Shown piece after piece: positions 23,658 to 32,104 of a stretch of 64,000 nt of DNA. The stretch spans positions 248,001 to 312,000 of the forward strand of contig NZ_JACHIN010000001.1 in NCBI RefSeq assembly GCF_014203235.1. Reading direction: 5' to 3'. Source of the DNA: Nonomuraea endophytica (lineage in GTDB: Bacteria; Actinomycetota; Actinomycetes; Streptosporangiales; Streptosporangiaceae). The notes beneath the pieces are model-generated. The model was not told where the DNA came from. It saw nothing but the letters and a program-made list of their open reading frames with translations, and did not search any database. Position 1 is the stretch's first letter, and the number at the start of each line of letters is the position of its first letter. The translations under genes and the position numbers were made by a program.

Positions 23658-25108
23658 TTCGTCGACCTCGCGATCCGCCCGGCGAGCGAGTAGAGGGCGG
23701 CCACGCCGCCCCACACGAGCAGGGACAGGAAGGTGACGCGGGCGTTGAACACCGCGGCGGTGACCGCGATCAGCGCCATCCGCTCCCCGATCGGCAAGAC
23801 GATGATCTTCTTCATCCAGCGCAGGACGCTCTCCCGCTCCATGCGCTGGGCCAGGCCGAGCATCCCCTGCTTCGGCACGGAGTAGCGCCCGCCGTCGGCC
23901 GACTCCAGCAGCGAGCGCGCCGGGCGGGCGAAGGACGAGCCGATCCGGGCGGCGTCGGAGACCGCGCCGCCGAAGGCGAAGTCGATGGTGTGCCTGACCA
24001 CCTGGAGGATCATCGCGGCCGCCGCCAGATACCAGATGCCGCCGGGGCCGCCGCCGGTCCAGGGCAGCCCGGCCGCGTACCCGATGGCGAGCCCGACATA
24101 GACGACGTACTCCTTCAGCCGGTCGGCCATCGCGTCGACCCACGAGCCGAGCGGCGAGAAGGTGCGCGTGTAGCGGGCCACCTGCCCGTCGAGGCAGTCG
24201 AGCACGAACGAGAGGTAGAGCAGCACCGCTCCGGCGACCTGCGCCTCACGCGTCCCCGCCGAGAACCACACCGCGGCCAGTACGGCGAGCCCGATCGAGA
24301 TCCCGGTGATGGCGTTGGGCGTGAGCCGGAGCCGGGCAGCGGGCCTGATGAGGTAGCGCGACCAGACGGAGACGAAGTGGGTGGCGAAGAAGCCGTCGTC
24401 GTCCTTGACCGCGAAGTTGAGCCGCACCCGCGACTCGTCCACCTCCGACAGCCGTTCGATGGCGCTGTCGGCGGCGGACTGCGCGGTGACCCGGTCGCTG
24501 TGGAGGGGCCCGATCGCCGCCGCGCGCATCCGCACGCCGTAGCGGACCAGCCCGACCAGCAGCAGGTCGATCGCCTCGACGGGGCTGACCGGGCCGAGCC
24601 GGCCGGTCTCGGCCAGTTCGGCGAGCTCTTCGGCGACCTCGGCCAGGCAGCCGAGGTCGGCCTCGCCTGCCTGAAGGACGCCGCGGAAGGTGGCGTTGGC
24701 CTCGGGGACGAGGTGGAAGGAACTGCCCGCGGCCACGACCTTGCCGCCCTCGACCCGCACGGGCGGGCGCATGGGCGCGGTCGAGGGGTCGTGGCTGATC
24801 AGCGCCGCGGAGTCACGGGCCGGATGTTCGAGCACCAGGGCGAGCGCCTCGGTGTGGGCGACCAGGTCGGCGGGCAGCACCGCGACGGGGCCGGTGGAGA
24901 CGCGCGCCAGCTTGGCCACGCCGCGCAGGTCGGAGCTGAGCCCGTTGCCGGACGACAGCACCTGCACGTCGCGCACGGGCAACGTGACGAGTTGGTCGCT
25001 GATCCGGTCGAGAAGGGTTCCGTCGGCGCAGGAGAGCGTGGCGGCCGGTGTCGTGGCGAGTACGACCACGGATGTGGCGGTGATCTCTCGCGTGAGTGAA
25101 TCGGGCAA
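23654..25108 (-). CDS. CDP-alcohol phosphatidyltransferase fused to a degenerate nucleotidyltransferase-like domain
   Basis: The 484-residue protein starts at TTG 25108, with GGGAGGAG upstream. Residues 1-180 resemble a nucleotidyltransferase fold (GPVAVLPADLVAHTEALALVL) but lack the Gly-rich G-x-G-x-R nucleotide loop, so this half may be inactive. Residues about 255-480 are a membrane-embedded CDP-alcohol phosphatidyltransferase with the complete motif DCLDGQVAR-x8-G-SWV-D-AMA-D. The fusion resembles the layout of archaeal inositol-phosphate cytidylyltransferase/DIPP synthases. It is divergent from the IspD-SDR gene and coupled to the membrane protein downstream. It is likely to form a phosphodiester from a CDP-alcohol; donor and acceptor are unknown. 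Confidence 0.82.
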   Translation of the reverse strand: MPDSLTREITATSVVVLATTPAATLSCADGTLLDRISDQLVTLPVRDVQVLSSGNGLSSDLRGVAKLARVSTGPVAVLPADLVAHTEALALVLEHPARDSAALISHDPSTAPMRPPVRVEGGKVVAAGSSFHLVPEANATFRGVLQAGEADLGCLAEVAEELAELAETGRLGPVSPVEAIDLLLVGLVRYGVRMRAAAIGPLHSDRVTAQSAADSAIERLSEVDESRVRLNFAVKDDDGFFATHFVSVWSRYLIRPAARLRLTPNAITGISIGLAVLAAVWFSAGTREAQVAGAVLLYLSFVLDCLDGQVARYTRTFSPLGSWVDAMADRLKEYVVYVGLAIGYAAGLPWTGGGPGGIWYLAAAAMILQVVRHTIDFAFGGAVSDAARIGSSFARPARSLLESADGGRYSVPKQGMLGLAQRMERESVLRWMKKIIVLPIGERMALIAVTAAVFNARVTFLSLLVWGGVAALYSLAGRIARSTK

Positions 25109-25203
25109 AGCGCAGGTCTCCTCCCAGTCGCGAGGGAGTGCGTGGACACAGCGTAGCGACCTGGCGACGCGATATCACGGAACAAGACCGTTACGCTCGC
25201 GGC

Positions 25204-26595
25204 ATGGACTCTCGGTTGCGCTCTGTAGGGGTGGTTCTGGCCGGCGGGGTCGGTCAGCGTGTCGGGCTCAACACGCCCAAGCAGCTGATCAAGATCGCCG
25301 GGCGGACGATCCTGGAGCACACGCTGGCCCTGTTCGACTCCGCGCCGGAGATCGACGAGATCGTGGTGCTGATGACTCCCGGCTTCACCGACCAGGTCGA
25401 GGAGATCGTGGCACGGGGCCGCTACGGCAAGGTCAGCAAGATCATTGAGGGTGGCGCGAGCCGTACGGAGACGACCTGGCGGGCGCTGAAGGCGCTCGGC
25501 CCGCAGGAGTGCAACGTGCTCCTGCACGACGCTGTGAGGCCGCTCCTGGAGCCCCGGATCCTCACCGAGTGTGTTCGGGCCCTGGAGACGTATTCGGCCG
25601 TGGACGTGGCCATCCCGAGCTCCGACACGGTGGTCGTGGCGGTGCCGGGGCCGCGCGGGGAGATCATCCGCGACATCCCCGACCGGTCGCGGCTGCGGCG
25701 CGGGCAGACGCCTCAGTGCTTCCGGCTGTCGGTGATCCGCGAGGCGTACGAGCGGGCCTTCGCCGACCCCGACTTCGACAAGCAGCCGGCCACCGACGAC
25801 TGCGGTGTGGTGCTGCGTTATCTGCCGGACGTGCCGATCTACATCGTGCCGGGCAGCGAGCACAACATGAAGGTGACGCACCCGGTCGACGTGTACATCG
25901 CCGACAAGCTCTTCCAGCTCGCCGCGGCCGGCGCGCCGGCGCCGCAGCCGCGCGACTACCGCGAGGCGCTGGCCGGGCGGAGCGTGGTCGTCTTCGGCGG
26001 CAGCTACGGCATCGGCGCCGACGTGGTGGACCTGGCCCGCGGCCACGGCGCCGAGGTGCACTCCTTCTCGCGCACCCAGAACGGCGTGCGGGTCGAGGAC
26101 CTCGCCTCGGTGGCCAAGGCGCTGGCCCAGGTCGGCAGGGTCGACTACGTGGTCAACACCGCGGGCGTGCTGCACATGGGCAAGCTGGCCGAGGTCACCG
26201 ACGAGACGATTGCCGAGACGGTCGGGGTCAACTACCTGGGTCCGGTCAACGTGGCCCGCGCCGCCTATCCGTACCTGCGTGACAGCAACGGCTGCCTGCT
26301 GCTCTACACCTCCTCCAGCTACACCAGGGGCCGCGCCGACTACAGCCTCTACTCCTCGACGAAGGCGGCGGTGGTCAACCTGACCCAGGCGCTGGCCGAC
26401 GAGTGGGCGGGCGACGGCATCCGGGTCAACTGTGTCAATCCGGAGCGCACCAGCACGCCCATGCGCGAGCGCGCCTTCGGTGAGGAACCCGCTCACACCC
26501 TGCTGTCTCCGCGCGCCGTCGCCCAGACCTCACTCGACGTGCTGATTTCCGACCTGACGGGGCAGGTGATCGACGTCCGGCTCGACGGGGCCTAA
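25204..26595 (+). CDS. Bifunctional cytidylyltransferase (IspD/TarI-like) and SDR reductase
   Basis: The 463-residue protein joins two enzymes. Residues 1-225 are an IspD/TarI-type cytidylyltransferase (VVLAGGVGQRVGLNTPKQ, LLHDAVRPLLEP, RGQTPQCFRL, THPVDVYIAD). Residues about 235-463 are a short-chain dehydrogenase with VVVFGGSYGIGADVV, NTAGVL and the YSLYSSTKAA catalytic Tyr-x3-Lys. This order matches bifunctional CDP-ribitol synthases, which reduce ribulose 5-phosphate and activate ribitol 5-phosphate with CTP. CDP-ribitol or a similar CDP-polyol is therefore the likely product, to be used by the TagF-like enzyme 20 bases downstream. A role in isoprenoid MEP synthesis is less likely given the fusion. 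The ATG at 25204 has only a weak ribosome-binding site. Confidence 0.85.
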   Translation: MDSRLRSVGVVLAGGVGQRVGLNTPKQLIKIAGRTILEHTLALFDSAPEIDEIVVLMTPGFTDQVEEIVARGRYGKVSKIIEGGASRTETTWRALKALGPQECNVLLHDAVRPLLEPRILTECVRALETYSAVDVAIPSSDTVVVAVPGPRGEIIRDIPDRSRLRRGQTPQCFRLSVIREAYERAFADPDFDKQPATDDCGVVLRYLPDVPIYIVPGSEHNMKVTHPVDVYIADKLFQLAAAGAPAPQPRDYREALAGRSVVVFGGSYGIGADVVDLARGHGAEVHSFSRTQNGVRVEDLASVAKALAQVGRVDYVVNTAGVLHMGKLAEVTDETIAETVGVNYLGPVNVARAAYPYLRDSNGCLLLYTSSSYTRGRADYSLYSSTKAAVVNLTQALADEWAGDGIRVNCVNPERTSTPMRERAFGEEPAHTLLSPRAVAQTSLDVLISDLTGQVIDVRLDGA

Positions 26596-26615
26596 AGCTG
26601 TTACTGTCCGAACGC

Positions 26616-28343
26616 ATGCGGAGACTCTGTGTCAAGGCCGTGCTTCTGGGCAGCTATCCGGTCCTGCTGCTGGCCGCCCTGTGGCCGCACCCGCTGCTGT
26701 TCGCCGCCGTGGCCGTAATCTCCTACCTCGCCGAGCACGCCGCGGCCCGGGTGGCCAGGCCGTTCGTGGACCTGCTCTCGCGGGTGCACCTGGGCGTCAC
26801 CGTGCGCTTCGTGATCAGGGAGATGGCCGCGCTGCTCCTCGTGGCCAAGACCACGGGCCCCGCCTCGCCGTGGTTCACCGCGCTGGCCGTGGGACTGTTC
26901 GCGATGCACGGGGTCAGGGCGGTGCAGACGGGCCTGGCCATCAGGTTGCGCCAGACCGTCGCCACCATGCCCGTCACCACCCGCCACCTGGACGTCACCG
27001 CGCTCAACCTGCCGAAGACGCCGCCCGAGTTCCTCACCAACTACCGCGGCGTGCGCTTCCTCTACCTCGACGCCCTGCCCGTGCTCGGCGCCGCCCTGGG
27101 CGGCCCGGCCGCCGCCGCGGGAGCAGGTCTCGGCCTGCTGCTGGGCTGCGCCGGGGTGCTGGTCCTCATCCCCTACGTACGGCGGGCCGCCCCGCTGAGC
27201 GACGCCGCCCGCATCCTGGCCGTCGTCGACAAGCAGGTCAGGGACTACCACCCCGAGGTCATCCTGTACTTCAGCGGCGCCAACGAGGCCGCCTACCAGG
27301 CCAGGATGTGGCTGGCCACGCTGGAGCGGATCGACCGCCGGGCCATCGTGGTCCTGCGCGAGCGCGGCCTGGCCGACCGGCTGGGCCCGACCACGCTGCC
27401 GGTCGTGTGCATCCCGTCGTCGGCCGACCTCATGGGCTTCCACGCGCTGGCCAGCGCCCGGGTCTGCCTGTACGTGGCCAACGTCGGCAAGAACATCCAC
27501 ATGCTGCGCATCCCCGGCATGCGCAGCGTCTTCATCGGGCACGGCGACAGCGACAAGGAGGCGTCGTTCAACCCGTTCTCGCGGGTCTACGACGAGGTGT
27601 GGGTGGCCGGTCCCGCCGGGCGCGACAGGTACCGGCGGGCCAGGGTCGGGGTGCGGGACGAGAGCGTGCACGAGGTGGGGCGGCCCCAGTTGGAGGGGAT
27701 CTCGGCCGAGGGGCCGGGCCTGCCGTACCGGACGGTGCTTTACGCGCCGACCTGGGAAGGGTGGACGGACGACCTGCACCACACCTCGCTGACCACGATG
27801 GGACCGAGGATCGTGCGGGCGCTGCTCGACCATGAGCCGAAGCTGCGGGTGATCTACAAGCCGCATCCGCTGACCGGGCACCGGGACCGGGCCGCCGCGC
27901 GGGCCCACGCGGAGATCGTGGCGATGCTGGACGCCGCCGAGCTGGCCAGGTCGAAGGCCAGGCATCCGTCGGGCGGGGCGACCAGGGCGCCGGTCAAGCA
28001 TCTCGTGGTGACGAAGCCGGACCTGTACGCGTGCTTCAACCAGGCGGACATGATGATCACCGACATCTCCAGCGTGGTGGCCGACTTCCTGGCCAGCGGC
28101 AAGCCGTACGCGGTGACGAACGTGTCGGGGATGGCGGACAAGGCCTTCCACGAGCGTTACCCGACGACCGGCGCCGGGGTGTTGCTGGGCCAGGACCTCG
28201 CGGCCCTGGCCGGGTTCGTGGACGGGGAGGACGCGCTGGCGTGCGCGCGGCGTAAGCTGCGCGCCTACCTGCTGGGCCCGGACGAGCCGGATGCCCTCAC
28301 GCGGTTCAACGCGGCGGTCGAGCGAGCTTTCTGGGACTCGTGA
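26616..28343 (+). CDS. TagF-like CDP-polyol:polyol-phosphate transferase with N-terminal membrane domain
   Basis: The 575-residue protein has about five hydrophobic segments in its first 200 residues, then a CDP-glycerol glycerophosphotransferase (TagF/TarL) domain. Landmarks are the histidine region FIGHGDSDKEASFNPF (about residue 309), YDEVWVAGPAGRDRY, VLYAPTWEGW, the second histidine site VIYKPHPL (about residue 417) and ITDISSVVADFLASGKPY. Such enzymes polymerise glycerol- or ribitol-phosphate for wall teichoic acid at the cytoplasmic face. The upstream IspD-SDR gene would make its CDP-polyol donor. The built-in membrane domain is unusual, since TagF is normally a peripheral protein. The last 38 bases overlap the convergent GT2 gene. 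Confidence 0.85.
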   Translation: MRRLCVKAVLLGSYPVLLLAALWPHPLLFAAVAVISYLAEHAAARVARPFVDLLSRVHLGVTVRFVIREMAALLLVAKTTGPASPWFTALAVGLFAMHGVRAVQTGLAIRLRQTVATMPVTTRHLDVTALNLPKTPPEFLTNYRGVRFLYLDALPVLGAALGGPAAAAGAGLGLLLGCAGVLVLIPYVRRAAPLSDAARILAVVDKQVRDYHPEVILYFSGANEAAYQARMWLATLERIDRRAIVVLRERGLADRLGPTTLPVVCIPSSADLMGFHALASARVCLYVANVGKNIHMLRIPGMRSVFIGHGDSDKEASFNPFSRVYDEVWVAGPAGRDRYRRARVGVRDESVHEVGRPQLEGISAEGPGLPYRTVLYAPTWEGWTDDLHHTSLTTMGPRIVRALLDHEPKLRVIYKPHPLTGHRDRAAARAHAEIVAMLDAAELARSKARHPSGGATRAPVKHLVVTKPDLYACFNQADMMITDISSVVADFLASGKPYAVTNVSGMADKAFHERYPTTGAGVLLGQDLAALAGFVDGEDALACARRKLRAYLLGPDEPDALTRFNAAVERAFWDS

Positions 28344-29322
28344 GGAAGCCCCAGCCCCAGGAGACGTGCATGGTCGCGTAGACCACCGGGAGCCTGAGCT
28401 TGGCCGCCCCGGGCAGGCCGCTGCCGGTCAGCGCGGAGCCGGCCACGATGGCCAGCGCGTAGCCGCCGGGGACGATCAGCGCCAGGGGGAAGAACGGCGA
28501 GACGATCAGCCCGAGCGCCATCGCCAGCACCGCGATGGGCGGGGCGAGGTAGCGCAGGTTGATCGTGCCCTCGTGGGTGCGGGAGACCACCCGGCGCCAG
28601 CGTCCGTAGTGGAAGTATTGCTTGGCCAGGGCCTTCACGTTGGGCCTCGGCCGGTAGGAGACCCGCATCCTGGGCTGGAACCACACGAGCCCGCCGGTCT
28701 GGCGGATGCGGTGGTTCATCTCCCAGTCCTGGGCTCGCTGGAAGTGCTCGTCGTAGCCGCCGACCCGTTCGAGCGCCTCCCTGCGGAAGACGCCCAGGTA
28801 GACGGTGTCGGCCGGGCCGGCCGTACCGCCGACGTGGAAGGCGGCGGCGCCGACGCCGATCTTGGAGGTCATCGCGCACGCGACGGCCTGCTCGAACGGC
28901 GTGATCCCTTCGGCGGCCATGATGCCGCCGACGTTGTCGGCACCGGTCTCCTCCAGCGTCTCCACGGCCACGCGCAGGTAGTCGTCGGGCAGCATGGCGT
29001 GCCCGTCGACCCTGGCGATGATCTTGTTGCGGGAGGCGCCGATGGCGGCGTTGAGCGCGTTGGGGGTGCGCCCGGTGGGGTTGGGGACGACCGTGATCCG
29101 CCGGTCGGCCGCCGCGATGGCGTCGGCGACCTCCTGCGTGCGGTCATGGGAGGGTCCTACGGCCAGCACGACCTCGATCTCGCCCGGGTATCGCTGGGAC
29201 AGGATCATGTCGACGGCCTCTTGGAGGTGCCGCTCCTCGTTGAGGATGGGCATGACGACGGAGATGGGTGGCCAGGCGCGCGTATCCGCGTGCGCGTGCG
29301 GCGAGTCGGGCAACTGCTTCAT
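28306..29322 (-). CDS. GT2-family glycosyltransferase with C-terminal membrane segments
   Basis: The 338-residue enzyme starts at ATG 29322 (MKQLPDSPHAH). It has a GT-A domain with ISVVMPILNEERHLQ, the metal site IIARVDGHAMLPDDY and the catalytic RAQDWEMNHRIRQTG. Three hydrophobic segments follow from about residue 245 (YLAPPIAVLAMALGLIVSPF). This resembles ExoA-type exopolysaccharide glycosyltransferases that extend a lipid-linked sugar in the cytoplasm. It is divergent from the second LCP gene and convergent with the TagF-like gene, so it likely belongs to the same envelope-polymer region. The earlier in-frame start at 29406 would overlap the LCP gene's ribosome-binding site. Confidence 0.87.
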   Translation of the reverse strand: MKQLPDSPHAHADTRAWPPISVVMPILNEERHLQEAVDMILSQRYPGEIEVVLAVGPSHDRTQEVADAIAAADRRITVVPNPTGRTPNALNAAIGASRNKIIARVDGHAMLPDDYLRVAVETLEETGADNVGGIMAAEGITPFEQAVACAMTSKIGVGAAAFHVGGTAGPADTVYLGVFRREALERVGGYDEHFQRAQDWEMNHRIRQTGGLVWFQPRMRVSYRPRPNVKALAKQYFHYGRWRRVVSRTHEGTINLRYLAPPIAVLAMALGLIVSPFFPLALIVPGGYALAIVAGSALTGSGLPGAAKLRLPVVYATMHVSWGWGFLTSPRKLARPPR

Positions 29323-29404
29323 GGCGGGCCTCACGCTACTGTACGAGCAGGGGAGGAAGGCAATCGAAAGCCAGATCCCTCCGGCAGGATAAAGGGGGCA
29401 GTGC

Positions 29405-30859
29405 ATGGGCGAGCCGGGCGAGGAGGACGCGGGAGTGCACGTGGGCGGCGACGCCTACGGAGGCGTCAGGCTCGCGAGCGGCCGCAAGCGCAAGCCGCCC
29501 AAGAGCGCCAAGGCCCGGCGGCGCAACCTGCTGATCGCGGGTGCGCTGTCGGCCGCGGTGCTGGTCGGCACCGGTGTGGTGTGGGCGACGCCGCGTCAGA
29601 TCGCCGGGGTCGACGCCGGCATCACCGAGTCAGCCCCCACGAGCGCCATGAACATCCTGCTGGTCGGCGTGGACAAACGCGACAACCTCACCCGCCGGCA
29701 GCAGAACCAGCTGAAGCTCGGCCGGGAAAGCGGCGAGCGTACCGACACGATGATGGTGATCCATCTGTCGGCCGACCACCGCAAGGTGACCGTGGTCAGC
29801 CTCCCCCGCGACACCTGGACCGAGATCCCCGGCAAGGGCCAGCACAAGATCAACTCTGCCTATCAGTTCGGCGGCGCGCCGCTGGCGGTCAAGGCGGTGC
29901 AGCAGGCGACCGGGCTGAAGATCCACCGCTACATCGAGGTCAACGTCCTCGGCTTCATCGACGTGGTCGACTCGCTCGGCGGCGTGACCGTGTGCACACC
30001 GGTGCCGATCAACGACCCCAAGACCGGGCTCAACCTCGTCGCCGGCACCCACGAGCTGGCCGGGACCCAAGCGCTCGGCTACGCGCGCACCCGCGCGACC
30101 ATCCGCTCCGACCTCGACCGCATCGACCGCCAGCAGCAGGTCATCTCGGCGCTGCTCAACAAGGCGCTCAGCGCCGGCACGCTGGGCAACCCGGCGCGGC
30201 TGGCCGCGTTCGTCAACTCGACGCTCAGGACCATCAAGATCGACCCGGACGACGGGCTGCTGGGGCTGGCCACGCAGATGCGCGACGTGTCGCTGGACGA
30301 CGTGCGCTTCGCCTCCGTGCCCCTGGCCAACATCGACTTCAAGACGCCGACCGGCGAGTCGGCCGTGCTGTGGGAGAAGGACGCGGCCAAGGAGCTGTTC
30401 CGCCGCATCGCCGCCGACGAGGACCTCGCCAAGCCCACGCCCAAGCCGACGCCCAGCGCGTCGCCGTCCGCGACGACGGCCATCCCGCCGGAGCGCATCT
30501 CGGTCAAGGTGCTCAACGGCACGCTGATCACCGGTCTGGGCGCGCGTACCAAGACCGCGCTGAAGGAGTCGGGCTTCCTGGTGCCGGGTGAGCCGGGCAA
30601 CACGACGAAGAAGGACTACAAGAAGACGATCATCCGGTACGGCCCCGACCGGCTCGACTCCGCGCGTACGGTGGCCGCGGCCATCCCCGGCGCTGAGCTG
30701 CGCGAGGCCGACATCCCGGGCATCGAAGTGGTCATCGGCGCGGACCAGCCGAAGATCAAGAAGCTGAAGCCGTCCGGCGATCCGAGCCCCAAGCCGAGCT
30801 CCAGCGCGACCCCTACGACGAAGACCGCATCCCAGAACATCTGCCGGAAACAAGCATAA
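29405..30859 (+). CDS. LytR-CpsA-Psr (LCP) family transferase with LytR_C domain
   Basis: The 484-residue protein has a basic cytoplasmic head, one membrane anchor (about residues 42-62), an LCP domain (about 75-275) and a C-terminal LytR_C domain (about 355-430, ISVKVLNGTLITGLGART). LCP motifs are ILLVGVDKRD, RTDTMMVIHL, VVSLPRDTWTEIPG, INSAYQFGG and the Arg-rich RTRATIRSDLDRIDRQQQ. It would attach a lipid-linked glycopolymer to peptidoglycan outside the cell membrane. It is a diverged paralogue of the LCP gene at 13090. GGGGG lies eight bases before the ATG. Having two LCP genes around the CDP-polyol cluster supports a wall-polymer function. Confidence 0.93.
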   Translation: MGEPGEEDAGVHVGGDAYGGVRLASGRKRKPPKSAKARRRNLLIAGALSAAVLVGTGVVWATPRQIAGVDAGITESAPTSAMNILLVGVDKRDNLTRRQQNQLKLGRESGERTDTMMVIHLSADHRKVTVVSLPRDTWTEIPGKGQHKINSAYQFGGAPLAVKAVQQATGLKIHRYIEVNVLGFIDVVDSLGGVTVCTPVPINDPKTGLNLVAGTHELAGTQALGYARTRATIRSDLDRIDRQQQVISALLNKALSAGTLGNPARLAAFVNSTLRTIKIDPDDGLLGLATQMRDVSLDDVRFASVPLANIDFKTPTGESAVLWEKDAAKELFRRIAADEDLAKPTPKPTPSASPSATTAIPPERISVKVLNGTLITGLGARTKTALKESGFLVPGEPGNTTKKDYKKTIIRYGPDRLDSARTVAAAIPGAELREADIPGIEVVIGADQPKIKKLKPSGDPSPKPSSSATPTTKTASQNICRKQA

Positions 30860-30887
30860 GAGCCAGCAATCCGGGCAGGTGACGGGC

Positions 30888-31235
30888 ATGGAGGTCAGGT
30901 CCTGGTACGAGGAAGGCTGTACGGTCGTCCACGCCCGCGGAGATCTAGACGTCTCCGGGGCGCCCCGTCTCAGCGAGGCCCTCGACGCGGTGTGGACCGG
31001 CGCCGATCCACCCCATCTCGTGATCGATCTGACCGAGGTCCCGTTCTGCGACTCCGTCGGGCTCGGCGTGCTCGTGGGCGCGCTCAACCACGTGCGCGAG
31101 ATGTCCGGACGGCTCGTCCTGGTCGTGGAATCCGGCATGATCACACATCTGCTCACCATCACCAACCTCGACCAGCACTTCGTGACCAGTCCCACCGTCA
31201 CCGCCGCGCGCACCACGATGACCACGGCGGCCTAA
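30888..31235 (+). CDS. STAS-domain anti-sigma factor antagonist
   Basis: The 115-residue protein is a single STAS domain of the SpoIIAA/RsbV type. HARGDLDVSGAPRLSEAL opens the fold, and LTEVPFCDSVGLGVLVG contains the serine (in DSVGLG) that is phosphorylated by anti-sigma kinases in this family. It would bind an anti-sigma kinase when unphosphorylated and so release an alternative sigma factor. No RsbW-type kinase is adjacent, which is usual in actinomycetes where partners are scattered. AGGTGA suits the ATG at 30888; a GTG at 30879 is also in frame. The next genes (GNAT, LLM oxidoreductase) are on the same strand and may be co-transcribed. Confidence 0.88.
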   Translation: MEVRSWYEEGCTVVHARGDLDVSGAPRLSEALDAVWTGADPPHLVIDLTEVPFCDSVGLGVLVGALNHVREMSGRLVLVVESGMITHLLTITNLDQHFVTSPTVTAARTTMTTAA

Positions 31236-31273
31236 GCTCCCACTGACGTTCTTTGTCCGTGGAGGCTTTCGCA

Positions 31274-32104
31274 TTGTTCGATCAGTTCCCCGAGCCCGCG
31301 CGCTCCCAGCTCATCGCCGCCCATGACGAGGGCAAGGTCAGGCCCGAGTGGTGCTTCACCGACGGCGACGCCCGCGTGTGCTTCTGGGCCCCCTACCGGG
31401 GCGCACAACCGGTGATCACGTGGCACTTCTCCCCCGGCCCCGACCCGGCCACCGGCGCGGCGCTGCTGCGGCGCGGCCTGGCCGAGACCGGCATCACCAA
31501 GATCTTCCATGACATCGCCCTGTCCCCCGGGATGACCCCCACCGTGGACCGGCCGGTCGAGCACGACGCGCTGATGGGCGCCGGCTTCACGCTGGAGGTC
31601 GAGCGGGTGCGGCTGGAATGGCGCTCCGGCAGCGACATCCCCGCCGACTCCGGCCGGCTCACCTACCGCCCCGCCCGCAGGCACACCGAGCGCGAGCTGC
31701 TCGACCTGCTGGTACGCGTCTCCGCCGGCTCCCTCGACCACGACACCCAGGTCGAACTGGCCGCCGTGGGCCCCGAGCAGGAGGCCAGGTCCATGTACGA
31801 CGACCTGGTCAACCGCAAGGGCAAGCCCGACTGGTTCGTCATCGGCTACGCGGCCGAGCAGCCCATCGGCCTGGTCGCCCCCGACGACCACTCCATCGCC
31901 TACATCGGCGTCGTGCCCGAACATCGCGGCAAGGGCTACGTCTCCGACCTGCTCGCCCACGGCACCCGCACGCTCGCCGAGGCCGGAGTCGAACGCATCG
32001 TGGCCGCCACCGACGTGGCCAACACCCCCACGTCCAACGCGTTCCTGCGGGCCGGGTACTCCGAGGTCGGCAGGCTGTTCCGCTATTACTGGAGGGCCCC
32101 GTGA
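31274..32104 (+). CDS. GNAT-family N-acetyltransferase
   Basis: The 276-residue protein starts at TTG 31274, which has GGAGG eight bases upstream; the in-frame TTG at 31253 lacks one. The C-terminal GNAT fold carries the acetyl-CoA motif VVPEHRGKGYVSDLLAHG (R/Q-x2-G-x-G/A type) and the following NTPTSNAFLRAGYSEVGRLF. The first 130 residues are a diverged N-terminal half that may be a second, degenerate GNAT repeat. The acyl acceptor is unknown. The stop overlaps the GTG start of the next gene (GTGA), so it is translationally coupled to the flavin-dependent oxidoreductase. Confidence 0.85.
   Translation: MFDQFPEPARSQLIAAHDEGKVRPEWCFTDGDARVCFWAPYRGAQPVITWHFSPGPDPATGAALLRRGLAETGITKIFHDIALSPGMTPTVDRPVEHDALMGAGFTLEVERVRLEWRSGSDIPADSGRLTYRPARRHTERELLDLLVRVSAGSLDHDTQVELAAVGPEQEARSMYDDLVNRKGKPDWFVIGYAAEQPIGLVAPDDHSIAYIGVVPEHRGKGYVSDLLAHGTRTLAEAGVERIVAATDVANTPTSNAFLRAGYSEVGRLFRYYWRAP

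Noticed and set aside
25204..26595. Annotation as the MEP-pathway ispD gene
   Set aside because: The fused SDR domain and the TagF-like neighbour point to a CDP-polyol synthase instead.
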